From JAWKIJ01 sp041394325 (GTDB taxonomy: Bacteria; Actinomycetota; Acidimicrobiia; Acidimicrobiales; Microtrichaceae), in contig JAWKIJ010000001.1 in assembly GCA_041394325.1 (NCBI GenBank), positions 2,980,962-3,044,961 of the forward strand: a stretch of DNA of 64,000 nucleotides. Reading direction: 5' to 3'. Positions 36,476 to 44,847 of this stretch are shown here, piece by piece (position 1 is the first letter of the stretch; the number at the start of each line of letters is the position of its first letter). The notes under the pieces were generated by a model, which was given only the letters and a program-made list of their open reading frames with translations, did no database searches and was not told the origin of the DNA. The position numbers were made by a program, and so were the translations under genes.

Positions 36476-37873
36476 ATGCTCCTCCGGCTCGAGATCGACG
36501 GCTTCAAGAACCTCATCGGGTTCGACGCGGAGTTTGGCCCTCTCACCTGCATCGCCGGAGAGAACGGCATCGGAAAGTCGAACGTGTTCGACGCCATCCA
36601 GTTCCTCTCCCTCATCGCGGACCGACCGCTGATCGAAGCCGCACTCCAGGTGCGGTCAAATCGGTCGGACTCGGCTGGCGAACCTGCCCATCTCTTCACG
36701 GCGGGAGGGGCGGATCGCTTGATGAAGTTCGCCGCCGAGGTGCTCGTCCCTGCCGAGGTAGTGGACGACTTCGACGTGCCCACCACACCGAGTATCACGA
36801 TCCTCAGATACGAGGTCGAGATCGGCTATGAGAAGCCGTCCAATGGCTCGCGACACGGTCGACTCGTCGTAGAGCGAGAGCAACTTCGCCATATCAACCG
36901 CGGCGACGCACATCGGCACATGCGGTTCCCGCACAGTGTCAAGGACTTCCGCAACAAGGTGGTGGACGGTCGACGTTCAGGTGGCCCCTTCATCTCGACA
37001 GAGGTTGCCGAGAGGCGGATCACCGTTCACCAGGATGGCGGAAGCCGAGGGCGCCCACGGCGAGCGCTTCCCACGCAGGCAAGCACCACAGTCGTCTCCA
37101 CGATCAACACGGTCGACGATCCGACGATCCTCGCTCTTCGCAGAGAGCTTCAGTCGTGGCGGCGACTTGCGCTTGAGCCCTCCGCACTGCGGACCGCTGA
37201 CCGTTTCGTCGACCCGACCACGCTCGGGAGCGACGGCCGCCACCTCGCGGCGGCCCTGTATCGCATCGCCATGCAGTCGCCCGACGGCTCAACATCGGAG
37301 GAGGTCTACGCGCGAGTGGCGAATCGCCTCTCCCGACTTGCGGGTCTGGACGTTCGAAGCCTGCGGGTCGATACCGACGACGTTCGAGAGCTGCTCGAGG
37401 TGGTCGTGACCGATGGACATCGTGGCGAGCTTCCCGCACGCTCCTTGTCGGAGGGAACCCTGCGCTTCCTCGCGCTGTGTGTCGCACTTGAAGATCCGCG
37501 GATGACTGGCCTCATCACAATGGAGGAGCCCGAGAACGGCATACACCCGGCAAACCTGCCAGAGATGGTTCAGCTCGTGGAGGATCTCGCCGTCGACCCA
37601 ATGAAAGCACCGGCACCGGACAACCCTCTTCGTCAGATCATCATCAACACTCATTCGCCGGGCGTGGTGCAGCTCGTCGATCAGGCCGATCTGCTCATGG
37701 CCAACGAACGCTTTGTCGACCTCGACGGCTCATCTGTGCTGGCGCTGCGTCTCGACGGGATGAGCGGGACTTGGCGGACGCCGAAGTCGAAGGGTGCAAC
37801 GAAAGCGGATCTTTTGCCCTATCTGGAGAGTCCACCGGGGGCGCAGACGAAGCTTCAGTTCGACGCCGCATGA
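36476..37873 (+). CDS. AAA (ABC/SMC-type) ATPase of a two-gene defence-like unit
   Basis: 465 aa. Walker A GENGIGKSN at 28-36, ABC-like signature SLSEGTLRFLAL near 325, Walker B LITMEEPENGIHP near 345 and a switch His in IINTHSPGVV. This is the AAA_21/RloA-like architecture without its own nuclease domain. It overlaps the next gene (ATGA), whose product looks TOPRIM-like. Such ATPase/nuclease pairs act as abortive phage defences (RloAB, AbiL and PARIS are comparable). Its place beside hsdR, divergently transcribed, supports a defence role; which system is not certain. Confidence 0.8.
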   Translation: MLLRLEIDGFKNLIGFDAEFGPLTCIAGENGIGKSNVFDAIQFLSLIADRPLIEAALQVRSNRSDSAGEPAHLFTAGGADRLMKFAAEVLVPAEVVDDFDVPTTPSITILRYEVEIGYEKPSNGSRHGRLVVEREQLRHINRGDAHRHMRFPHSVKDFRNKVVDGRRSGGPFISTEVAERRITVHQDGGSRGRPRRALPTQASTTVVSTINTVDDPTILALRRELQSWRRLALEPSALRTADRFVDPTTLGSDGRHLAAALYRIAMQSPDGSTSEEVYARVANRLSRLAGLDVRSLRVDTDDVRELLEVVVTDGHRGELPARSLSEGTLRFLALCVALEDPRMTGLITMEEPENGIHPANLPEMVQLVEDLAVDPMKAPAPDNPLRQIIINTHSPGVVQLVDQADLLMANERFVDLDGSSVLALRLDGMSGTWRTPKSKGATKADLLPYLESPPGAQTKLQFDAA

Positions 37874-38520
37874 CGCTCCGCGCGGTCTTCCTCGCCGACG
37901 GACCTTCCGACCTACCGCTGGCCGGACACCTCGAGTTGTTGTGCGCTGCGCACGGCACCGAGGTTCAGGTAACGCCGATCGATCCCCGAACTCTGGTCGG
38001 AATGAGCGGGACTGTCGAAGCCCGCCTGCGGTTCGTTCTCCGTCAGGGTGTCGATCCCGACCTTGTTTTCGTCCACCGTGACGCGGAGGGGCAGGAATCG
38101 GCGGATCGAGCTGCGGAGGTTCGCACGGGAGCAATGTCAGCCGGAATCGAGGAGCGGCGCGTCGTGCCCGTCGTGCCGATCCGCATGACCGAGGCCTGGC
38201 TGCTCCTCGACGAGGTGGAGATTCGACGGGTCGCCGGCCGGCCGAGCTCAACGAATGACCTCGGCCTTCCATCCGTGTCAAAGGTTGAGTCGGTCGCCGA
38301 CCCCAAGACTCGCTTGGCGAAGGCCCTACTCGCGGCTGGTCAACCCTCAGGCCAACGCCGGAGAGCGCAGTTTATGCGTGATTTCGGGCGCCATCGTGCA
38401 CTGCTGCTACAACGACTCGATGTCGATGGGCCGATCAATGGCCTGAAAGCCTGGCAGCAGCTCAAGGTGGATCTTGCAGCCGTGCTCACTCAGCTTGTCG
38501 CCGAGGAGCCAGCCCCGTGA
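37870..38520 (+). CDS. TOPRIM-like/DUF4276-like partner protein
   Basis: 216 aa. The N-terminus VFLADGPSDLPLAGHLELL resembles the EGxSD block of OLD/DUF4276 TOPRIM proteins but with Asp10 instead of Glu. A second acidic motif is FVHRDAEGQE (Asp71, Glu73), and a third is PIRMTEAWLLLDE (Glu108). These are the spacing and chemistry expected of a TOPRIM nuclease. Coupled to the ATPase by ATGA overlap. Role inferred from partner and motifs only. Confidence 0.62.
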   Translation: MTLRAVFLADGPSDLPLAGHLELLCAAHGTEVQVTPIDPRTLVGMSGTVEARLRFVLRQGVDPDLVFVHRDAEGQESADRAAEVRTGAMSAGIEERRVVPVVPIRMTEAWLLLDEVEIRRVAGRPSSTNDLGLPSVSKVESVADPKTRLAKALLAAGQPSGQRRRAQFMRDFGRHRALLLQRLDVDGPINGLKAWQQLKVDLAAVLTQLVAEEPAP

Positions 38521-38636
38521 CCACCAGCTCGAAGCAGCTCGTAGAGAAAGTGGGTGTGCTCCAACAGCACCGGCGCATCCACCCGCAGGACGGTCCCTGG
38601 TCGAGCTCACGCAGCGGCTCCGGTCGCAGCCGGTAG
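38517..38636 (+). CDS. 39-residue ORF, probable gene fragment
   Basis: Begins with a GTGA overlap with the TOPRIM-like gene. The first residues (TTSSKQLVEKVGVLQQ) look a little like the start of an HsdM protein, then the frame turns to Arg/Ser-rich sequence and stops. It overlaps the end of the PIN gene on the other strand. Probably the stump of a lost third gene. Confidence 0.25.
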   Translation: MTTSSKQLVEKVGVLQQHRRIHPQDGPWSSSRSGSGRSR

Positions 38637-38894
38637 CGTCGGGTCACACGCCAGGCCCTCGATCAGCGACTGGTAGCCGGTGACCTTGGCGTCGGGGAAC
38701 GCAGCGGTCATCTGGCCGAGCAAACGGTCGACAGCCGCCGGGTTGACCACCTCGATCAGGTTCCGTCGCAGCTCCTCGATGATGTCGGCTGACCACAGCG
38801 CCCGGTACAGACCTCGCTCGGTCAGCCGAAGCATGGTGTCGCGGAGGTGCGCCGGGTACAGGGCGCAGGTGTCGAGCACCACGGAGAACGTCAT
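38607..38894 (-). CDS. PIN-domain toxin, C-terminally truncated
   Basis: 95 aa, about half of the normal 180-190. It has the first PIN motif VVLDTCALYPAHLRD with the catalytic Asp, and the Glu region DIIEELRRNL, but ends after SLIEGLACD. The later Asp motifs (DRHVLAAA...) are missing, so the nuclease is probably dead. Starts 6 bp after the antitoxin stop. Confidence 0.7.
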   Translation of the reverse strand: MTFSVVLDTCALYPAHLRDTMLRLTERGLYRALWSADIIEELRRNLIEVVNPAAVDRLLGQMTAAFPDAKVTGYQSLIEGLACDPTLPAATGAAA

Positions 38895-38900
38895 GAAGAC

Positions 38901-39365
38901 TTACCGGGTGCGCTTGGGCGTGGCGGTCCGCTCGTAGAGGTCGGCCTCATCGGCGATCTCGACCATCCTGTCGAGCGCAGCTCGTCGCTCGACCGATGCC
39001 CGCTCGCGGTAGGCAAGGACATCCGCCAGCCGGACGCGACGGTGGCGGCCAGGCTGCTCGTAGGGGATCTCGCCGGACTCGAGCAGCTTCACCACCGTGG
39101 GACGGCTGACCCCGAGCAGGTCGGCGGCCTCCTGGGTGGTGAGGCGCTGGTGCACCGGGGCGATCGTCACCGCCTGGCCCTGCGCCATCGCATCGACGAC
39201 CTCGCGCAGCACTTCAAACACTTCCGCCGGGAGCACCAGATGCTCACCGTCTGGACTGGACAGCATCGTGGTCGGCTCGGCCCCGAGCCCGTCGAGCATC
39301 GCCGCCAGCGCTGCCAACGGCTCAGCCGGCGGCAACACGGTCCGTTCAATCGCCGGTGCAGCCAT
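38901..39365 (-). CDS. antitoxin with excisionase-type helix-turn-helix
   Basis: 154 aa. The middle has a MerR/excisionase-like fold RLTTQEAADLLGVSRPTVVKLLESGEIPYEQPGRHRRVRLADVLAY, split from an N-terminal helical region. Such proteins precede PIN toxins and repress their own operon. Direct repeats AATTCG-AAA-AATTCG upstream (about 39400) may be the operator. Confidence 0.78.
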   Translation of the reverse strand: MAAPAIERTVLPPAEPLAALAAMLDGLGAEPTTMLSSPDGEHLVLPAEVFEVLREVVDAMAQGQAVTIAPVHQRLTTQEAADLLGVSRPTVVKLLESGEIPYEQPGRHRRVRLADVLAYRERASVERRAALDRMVEIADEADLYERTATPKRTR

Positions 39366-39593
39366 GGCGGTTCTCCTTCTCGACTCCCCAAGACCATAGG
39401 GCCAATTCGAAAAATTCGCAACCGGGTGAGCAGGGTGAGCGTTCTACCGACTCGTTGGACCACACCAACGTTCCATTGACCTGCCGATTCGGGAGAGGAG
39501 CCGCACTGCCTCGACAGTCCGGCACCGCGGTTCTAACGATCGTTCTAACGGGTTCCGGACCGGCCGGATCCGGCAGAACAGAGAGGACTGGCC

Positions 39594-40850
39594 ATGGAAG
39601 GACACATCGCCCGCAAGCGAGACCGGTACTACGCAGTCATCTACGAAGGGCTCGATCCCGTCACCGGCAAGGAGCGCCGCACCTGGCATCCTGCCGGAAC
39701 GGAACGTGCCGAAGCCGAGGCGCTCGTCGCACGACTCGCCGCCGAACGCGACGGCCGCAACGACGAGGTTCGCTCGCTCACCTTCGGCGCATACCTCACC
39801 GGGCACTGGCTGCCCGCCAAGCGGCTCTAACTCCGGGTCAGCACCCATCGCAGCTACGTACACAAGGCCCAGCGCCACATCCTGCCGACCCTCGGACGCA
39901 AGCGGCTCCGCCGGCTACGCCCCGAGGATCTCGAACGGCTCTACGACTCGATGCTGCACCCGACCGACGGGACCAGGCCCCTGGCACCCAAGACCGTCTA
40001 CGAGGTGCACCTGATCATCCGCGGCGCCCTCGACCACGCACTCCACCGCGGACTCGTGACCCGCAACGTCGCGCTGGCCGCATCCGCCCCCAAGCTGCGA
40101 GCAATCCCCAAGGTCGAGCAGAAGGCCTGGACCGCCACGGAACTCCAGGCCTTCCTGCGTGCCGCCGCTGGGCACCGACTGTTCCCTGCCCTGTGGCTCT
40201 CCGCCAACACCGGCATCCGCCGCAACGAGCTGCTCGGCCTGCGCTGGGCCGACCTCGACATCGACCACGCCCGCCTGTCGATCAACCGCGGGCTCGTCGC
40301 CGTCGGCTATGAGCTCCATGAATCTCGCGGCAAGACCAGCAAAGCCCGCCGCTGCATCGACCTCGACCAGACCACCCTCGAAGTGCTCGCAGGCTGGCGG
40401 GCGCTCCAGTCCGCCGAATACTCTGCCATCGGCATCGACGACCCTGGATGGATGTTCACCACCGCGACCGGCGAAGGCGTACACCCTCACTCGATCAGTC
40501 AGACCTTCGACCGCATCGTGCGCCGCGCCCCCGTACCGGTCATCCGGCTGCACGACCTGCGCCACACCCACGGCAGCCTGCTCATCGCATCCGGCGTCAA
40601 CGCCAAAGTCGTGTCCGAACGCCTCGGCCATGCCCAGTTCGTGTTCACCGTCGAGACCTACCAGCACACCTTCCCACCCATGCACACCGACGCCGCCCGA
40701 GTCTTCGAGGCACTCCTCACACCGGACGCCGGCGAAAACCCGCGCTCCCGAAAGCCGGTTGAACACCCGGCAGAACACCCACCGAAACCGGTAGAACGCC
40801 CCGACAACGACGAAAGCCCAGGCCAGAGACCTGGGCTTTCGCGTTCAAGT
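39594..40850 (+). pseudogene. tyrosine integrase with an in-frame stop
   Basis: Reads IARKRDRYYAVIYEGLDPVTG at the start, hits TAA at 39828-39830, then continues in the same frame with STHRSYVHKAQRHILPTLG, the core Arg block TGIRRNELLGLRW, HDLRHTHGS and the Tyr region LGHAQFVFTVETYQH. All catalytic residues (R, H-x-x-R, Y) are kept. The frame has no stop before the terminator hairpin and att remnant and runs on to 41087. Two separate peptides or readthrough might restore function; more likely it is dead. Confidence 0.8.
40812..40840. terminator. intrinsic terminator beside the att remnant
   Basis: Perfect 11-bp stem GAAAGCCCAGG / CCTGGGCTTTC with a 7-nt loop, inside the 3' end of the integrase frame. 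Similar hairpins stand just before the tRNA copies at 46727 and 53117. Confidence 0.75.
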
Positions 40851-40865
40851 TGGTGGCGGGGGCAG
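40851..40865 (-). repeat. 15-bp stub of the tRNA-Met 3' end
   Basis: TGGTGGCGGGGGCAG equals the first 15 bases of the att copies at 27173, 46727 and 53117. It follows an integrase and a hairpin as those at 46727 and 53117 do. Probably a deleted att site. Confidence 0.55.
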
Positions 40866-40936
40866 TGTGATGGTTCAGGACATCGGCAAGGGGATGAGTC
40901 GGGACATCGGCAAGACGGTCCGGTCAGCGTGGCTGG

Positions 40937-41092
40937 ATGTCGAAGCGTCGTGCGGTCATCTTGTCGGTCACGATCGAGGGCCGTTCCCAGGCTGAGACCG
41001 CACGCCTGTACGACGTGCATCGGATTCTGCCAGTCAGTAGGGACGCGTGGCCCTGGTTTGGCGACTCTGTCGACGCCAGCTACGTGAAGTAG
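40937..41092 (+). pseudogene. IS481-type transposase N-terminal remnant
   Basis: Begins MSKRRAVILSVTIEGRSQAE, then TARLYDVH, the helix-turn-helix that starts IS481-like transposases, then changes to unrelated residues and stops at 41092. A direct repeat of GGACATCGGCAAG lies just upstream (40878-40917). Confidence 0.65.
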
Positions 41093-41415
41093 CTCTCGTC
41101 CTCGTCAACTGACGTCTTGCCCATCATGAATGGGTTCTCCCACTTCGATCGCTGGCCGTCGCTGTCGTAGTAGACGAGGTAGTAGCCGCCCTGATCGGTG
41201 ATGCGCGTTGGCACTGCGGGGTCGCTCAGCTTTCCCACGGGCTTCTTGTAGTCGCGCTGCCCTCGACGGTCGTACGCAGGCCGCAGACCCTTCAACTGCT
41301 CGCCGACGACCACGCGCCAGATGTCCCCGTCGTGGGTGAACACGAACGGGCCCGCGATCTGATCGTCATCGCCAGCCTCACCCATCGGAACTCGGAGTGC
41401 CTGCCGATCCGCCAT
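41080..41415 (-). CDS. hypothetical protein
   Basis: 111 aa from an ATG at 41415, inside the end of the upstream small gene. Strand-rich, with many aromatics (FVFTHDGDIWRVVVGEQLKG, then GGYYLVYYDSDGQ). No family recognised. It overlaps the IS481 remnant by 13 bp at its end. Confidence 0.5.
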   Translation of the reverse strand: MADRQALRVPMGEAGDDDQIAGPFVFTHDGDIWRVVVGEQLKGLRPAYDRRGQRDYKKPVGKLSDPAVPTRITDQGGYYLVYYDSDGQRSKWENPFMMGKTSVDEDESYFT

Positions 41416-41590
41416 CGTTCGGCAGGGCCTGCGGAATGAGGGGTGCGGGGTTCTTCGGTGCCGGCAGCTGCGCCGCTGGCACACTGCCGGGACTGGCACC
41501 CTTCGTTTCGGTCAGTCGCGGTGACGCTCCGAGCGGCCCCCGAGGCGGCGACGCCCCTGCGGTCTTCGGCGAACGGTCCTTGCTACTCAT
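41378..41590 (-). CDS. 70-aa Pro/Ala/Ser-rich hypothetical protein
   Basis: ATG at 41590 with GGAGG close upstream. Low-complexity sequence (KTAGASPPRGPLGASPRL, then PAPKNPAPLIPQALPN), probably disordered. Lies 8 bp after the membrane-protein gene and overlaps the next by 38 bp, so it looks like part of the same transcript. Function unknown. Confidence 0.45.
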   Translation of the reverse strand: MSSKDRSPKTAGASPPRGPLGASPRLTETKGASPGSVPAAQLPAPKNPAPLIPQALPNDGGSAGTPSSDG

Positions 41591-41598
41591 GCTGCCTC

Positions 41599-42258
41599 CT
41601 ACGGCGCGCTTGCGGTCGATTGCCAGGCGATCAGGTCGACCCGATCGCGAGTGATGAGTGCCTGCCAATCCAACGGGACAGGTAAGGGCGTTCCGTCGGA
41701 ATCCACCTCGATCGTGATCTCGCCGGTCACTGGATCGCACGCCACGAGATCGAGCGCCACGTCCTCGGTTTCCGGATAGCTCGACGCGTAGGCCCATGCG
41801 CCAGCAATCCACTCCCCCGACGTGAGCCGCACGCGAACCCATGCGGGCGTGTGCCGAGACCGGAAGTAGTGGTCCCAGGTTCGCGGAGCGAGGTCCCGGC
41901 CGAGTAGCCACCGCACCGCGGCATCTTCAGGGTCCGTGCTGGCACGATCGCCGAGGGCAGCGCCCAGGCCGAAGGGGACAGCGATCAGACAAACCAGCCC
42001 AGTGGCCGAGGCCACTGATACGAAGACCCATCCCGGGTCGTCGGAGCTCAGCTGGCGATACCAGCGCCACAGTCCGTAGGTCACGGGGGCGAGCACCACC
42101 TGCAGCAGCACCGACCACATCAGGAATCGGATCAGTCGATCCCGCAGGCTGGTGCGCCAGTACGTCAGGCAGCGCTCAACTCCCTGTTCGAAGAACAGCC
42201 CGGGCGCGACGAACAACACCACCACGATGAGCGCCTGCGCCGAAGTAGGAATCTCCAC
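41599..42258 (-). CDS. DUF6338-like membrane protein
   Basis: 219 aa with three hydrophobic segments in the first 110 residues (VVVLFVAPGLFFEQGVERCL, FLMWSVLLQVVLAPVTYGLW, VFVSVASATGLVCLIAVPFG). A cytoplasmic strand-rich tail follows (VRVRLTSGEWIAGAWAYASS, then LITRDRVDLIAW). This layout matches the DUF6338 family, sometimes found in defence islands. Role unknown. Confidence 0.65.
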   Translation of the reverse strand: MEIPTSAQALIVVVLFVAPGLFFEQGVERCLTYWRTSLRDRLIRFLMWSVLLQVVLAPVTYGLWRWYRQLSSDDPGWVFVSVASATGLVCLIAVPFGLGAALGDRASTDPEDAAVRWLLGRDLAPRTWDHYFRSRHTPAWVRVRLTSGEWIAGAWAYASSYPETEDVALDLVACDPVTGEITIEVDSDGTPLPVPLDWQALITRDRVDLIAWQSTASAP

Positions 42259-42291
42259 GTTGCTCGCTTCGCGCCGACCCGAGCAGCCGGC

Positions 42292-42522
42292 TCAGCCCTT
42301 CGGCGGGTACGGATCGTTGCCGTAGCTGTCTCGCGCTCGGATGCGTCCATCCCGTCCATGCAGCAAGAACTCGGTCTCGTCCTGCCGAGCGAGGCGGCGA
42401 CCTTCGGCCTCGGCCTGCGCCTGCGTGTCGTGGATGGAGGAGGCGCGCTCGCCGCCTTCACGCTGCACACTCCAGTCGCCATCGGGTCGGGGGGTCACGT
42501 GGACCGGTTTCGGTTTCGCCAT
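42292..42522 (-). CDS. DUF2188-family protein
   Basis: 76 aa from an ATG at 42522 with AAGGAG upstream. VHVTPRPDGDWSVQREGGERASSIHDTQAQAEAEGRRLAR is the DUF2188 pattern (HVVPR..GgW.V...GaeraS...dTqaeAi..Ar). A small soluble protein of unknown function. Confidence 0.75.
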   Translation of the reverse strand: MAKPKPVHVTPRPDGDWSVQREGGERASSIHDTQAQAEAEGRRLARQDETEFLLHGRDGRIRARDSYGNDPYPPKG

Positions 42523-42609
42523 GATCATCTCCTTCGAAGTCGCTGTAACAACTATGCCGACGAGCCCTGACAGTGAACGCAGGACCAGCATCGCTCGCAG
42601 TGAGCTAGC

Positions 42610-42623
42610 CGAACGTGTGTTCC
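42610..42623. promoter_or_regulatory. LexA-type (SOS) box before the PIN gene
   Basis: CGAAC-GTGT-GTTCC, one base from the actinobacterial/Bacillus SOS consensus CGAACN4GTTCG. It lies 17 bp before the ATG at 42641. The spacer GTGT is the same as in the box at 44856. Confidence 0.6.
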
Positions 42624-42640
42624 CACCGAATCGAAGTGTG

Positions 42641-43294
42641 ATGAGTTCTCACCCGAAGCAGACTCACCGGATGCCGCTCGTTGCGCTCGACGCCAATGTG
42701 ATCGACCTGTTCGCAGCCGCGATCGACTTCGAGGATGCGGCAGATCGACTGGAGGCGATGAGACCTCCGCCACAGTTGGTCCGGGCGACCCGACAGCTCG
42801 AAGCGGAGGCCTACGCCTGCTACTGGCTGCTCGCCCTGGCACCTCGCTGGTACAACACGCGCTACACCTTCTCGGACCAGGTCTACGTCGAGAACGCGTT
42901 CGCACCCGAAGCAGCCCGGTTGGCTGAGGTGGCCGTCGAGGTGCTGGTTCGCGACTACCAGCCGGCCGAGTACCGCGTCCCGGACCCGACGAAGCGGCCC
43001 GACGCGAGAACGATCGGAGACCTGGGTATCAGGTCGAAGGACGGCGAACACGTCGCCGACGCGGTAGCCCTCAACTGCGACTTCTTACTCACGAACGACC
43101 TGCGCCTACGCAACAAGTCCGACCAGGTCGAGACTCGCTGGGGGCTGAAGCTGAGGCGTCCCTCGGAGTTCTTGATCGGGGCAGTCCGCTCGGGCGGAGC
43201 TCCGTGGACCTGTAACGCCGATTGGCCATGGGTGACGATCGAGGCGATCCGAGCAGGCGCCTACGACCATTGCGCAACAACGTCGCCCGGGTGA
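42641..43294 (+). CDS. PIN-like domain protein under a putative LexA box
   Basis: 217 aa. PIN features are LVALDANVIDLFAAAIDF (first Asp), a central helical region, and EHVADAVALNCDFLLTNDLRL (later Asp cluster). Probably a metal-dependent nuclease. It lies alone, convergent with the CD-NTase gene, with no antitoxin in the same direction. The SOS-like box suggests induction by DNA damage. Confidence 0.72.
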   Translation: MSSHPKQTHRMPLVALDANVIDLFAAAIDFEDAADRLEAMRPPPQLVRATRQLEAEAYACYWLLALAPRWYNTRYTFSDQVYVENAFAPEAARLAEVAVEVLVRDYQPAEYRVPDPTKRPDARTIGDLGIRSKDGEHVADAVALNCDFLLTNDLRLRNKSDQVETRWGLKLRRPSEFLIGAVRSGGAPWTCNADWPWVTIEAIRAGAYDHCATTSPG

Positions 43295-43474
43295 CTACGA
43301 GGTGGGATCGCCGGCAGAGGCTGGCGACGGGGAAGTTCGGTCAAGTCGACGGGCTCGACAAGTTCAGGAGGCTTGTTCGGATCGAAGGGTGTGTTATCGC
43401 CGAGAGCGCGTCACGCAGTCGCCCGTCCATATTGGGCTCGGTCCACACAGACACATGTCATCCCGATCCATCAG

Positions 43475-44344
43475 CTACGAGACGTAGAACTCATCACCGA
43501 GTTCGATCTTCCAGAGGCGCTTCGCCTCCGCATGGTCGCCGCGCTCCTCTGCGGCGAGTGCGTTGACCGCCCGCGCCTTGGCCTCGGCTACGCGGGCCCG
43601 AAACGCCTGCCGGCTGGCCTGCGTGATCGAAGCTCCGAGCGACCCGCTGTGCCCGGCCGGATCCTGAACGTCCAAGTAGCTCCCTGCATGCTCGAACCAC
43701 ACCTTCATCGCGTCTCGATGGTTGCCGTTGAGGGAGGTGAACAGCGTCGCGGTGAGCACCTCTACGTGATACGAGCTGAGGCGGCCGGAATGGACACTGT
43801 TCCAGCGCTTAGCCAGCTTCACCATCGGCGTCAGGTGAGCGCCGAGCGTCGTGCGTCGACCGGCCATCCATGCGGCTTGAGCTTCGGGATCGGTCGTGAT
43901 CCAGCCGCCGTTTCCGGACGGCAGGCCGTAGCCAGTTGTCGACCACTTGAACGTCGGCGCGATGTCGACGTGGGCACCGGACGTGTAGAAGAGCCGCACC
44001 GCCTGACCCCGAGCACCGATGCTGGCGATCGACGTGTTGGCCTGCAGCGCCGTTCTGATCCGCTGCAGGAATGCACCGCTGGTGCTTCGGTATCTCTCGA
44101 AGACACCGTCCTTGTCGGTGAACTGCGCCATGACGTCGATGTCGTCCAACGGGCGGATCAGCGTGCCTCGGTCGGCCGAGCCGATCAGGATCACACGGCG
44201 CACCGGAAGGTCCGAGGACAACGGGAACGCCATACGGAGGTACTCCTCCGTCTTTGTCCGCTTGCTCGACACCTCAACCTGCTGGGTGTTCGTGAGACTG
44301 ATCCGGTCGATGAAGTTCGCAAAGGCCTGAGCGGTTGTGGTCAC
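43475..44344 (-). CDS. CD-NTase (SMODS-type nucleotidyltransferase) of a CBASS-like unit
   Basis: 289 aa. The active site is LIGSADRGTLIRPLDDIDVMAQF: GS at 55-56 and catalytic Asp68 and Asp70, with a third acidic residue in HVDIAPTF (Asp127). This is the SMODS fold of bacterial cGAS-like enzymes that make cyclic oligonucleotides on phage infection. It overlaps the SLATT gene by 4 nt. No Cap2/Cap3 accessory genes follow, as in minimal type I CBASS. The nucleotide product is unknown. Confidence 0.88.
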   Translation of the reverse strand: MTTTAQAFANFIDRISLTNTQQVEVSSKRTKTEEYLRMAFPLSSDLPVRRVILIGSADRGTLIRPLDDIDVMAQFTDKDGVFERYRSTSGAFLQRIRTALQANTSIASIGARGQAVRLFYTSGAHVDIAPTFKWSTTGYGLPSGNGGWITTDPEAQAAWMAGRRTTLGAHLTPMVKLAKRWNSVHSGRLSSYHVEVLTATLFTSLNGNHRDAMKVWFEHAGSYLDVQDPAGHSGSLGASITQASRQAFRARVAEAKARAVNALAAEERGDHAEAKRLWKIELGDEFYVS

Positions 44345-44841
44345 GAGTCGGCCTTGTAGGTCTGGCTACCGCCTTCGACGCCTCGCTTCGCCCGCTTCCA
44401 CGCTCGTGGCGACGGGATCTCCGCGGTGGCGTTGAGCTCCTGCTGTCGAGCAACGAGCGTCCGAAGCTGCTCTCGTGCGTCGTCCTCACTCAAGGTCGGC
44501 AGGTCGATGTTGAGGAAGATTCGGGCGTCCTGTTGCAGCGCCAGTAGCGCATTGGCCGACGCATGCGCCCGGTCCTTGGCCTTAGGCGCACCGAGCGAGG
44601 TCGCGACCGCGCCGCACACCGCGGACGCAAGAGCAACCAGCCCTGCCCAGCGGGCGGTCAGCACCTCCGAGAGGCCACCAGCAGCCGCGGCCGCCGCGAG
44701 TGCAGCAGCGATGCTGCCGAGCCAACGATCCACCCGCCGCCAGGTCTTGGAGTACTCGAACTGCGTCTGCGAGGTCAGCGTCGCGCTCTCCTCAACCCGC
44801 TGCGCTTCCTTTCGCAGCTCCTCAATCTGGTCTGTACCCAT
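44341..44841 (-). CDS. SLATT-domain membrane effector of the CBASS-like unit
   Basis: 166 aa. A helical start EELRKEAQRVEESATLTSQT is followed by two membrane helices (WLGSIAAALAAAAAAGGLSE, then AGLVALASAVCGAVATSLGA) and a C-terminal helical region with LNATAEIPSPRAWKRAKRG. This is the SLATT pattern (SMODS/SLOG-associating 2TM effector), thought to form pores on receipt of a nucleotide signal. First gene of the operon, with a LexA box in its promoter and probably a leaderless mRNA. Confidence 0.85.
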   Translation of the reverse strand: MGTDQIEELRKEAQRVEESATLTSQTQFEYSKTWRRVDRWLGSIAAALAAAAAAGGLSEVLTARWAGLVALASAVCGAVATSLGAPKAKDRAHASANALLALQQDARIFLNIDLPTLSEDDAREQLRTLVARQQELNATAEIPSPRAWKRAKRGVEGGSQTYKADS

Positions 44842-44847
44842 GCGCTC

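Noticed and set aside
39530..39560. Short repeats of CGTTCTAAC as a CRISPR or iteron array
   Set aside because: Only two adjacent copies and no spacers; no cas or replication gene nearby.
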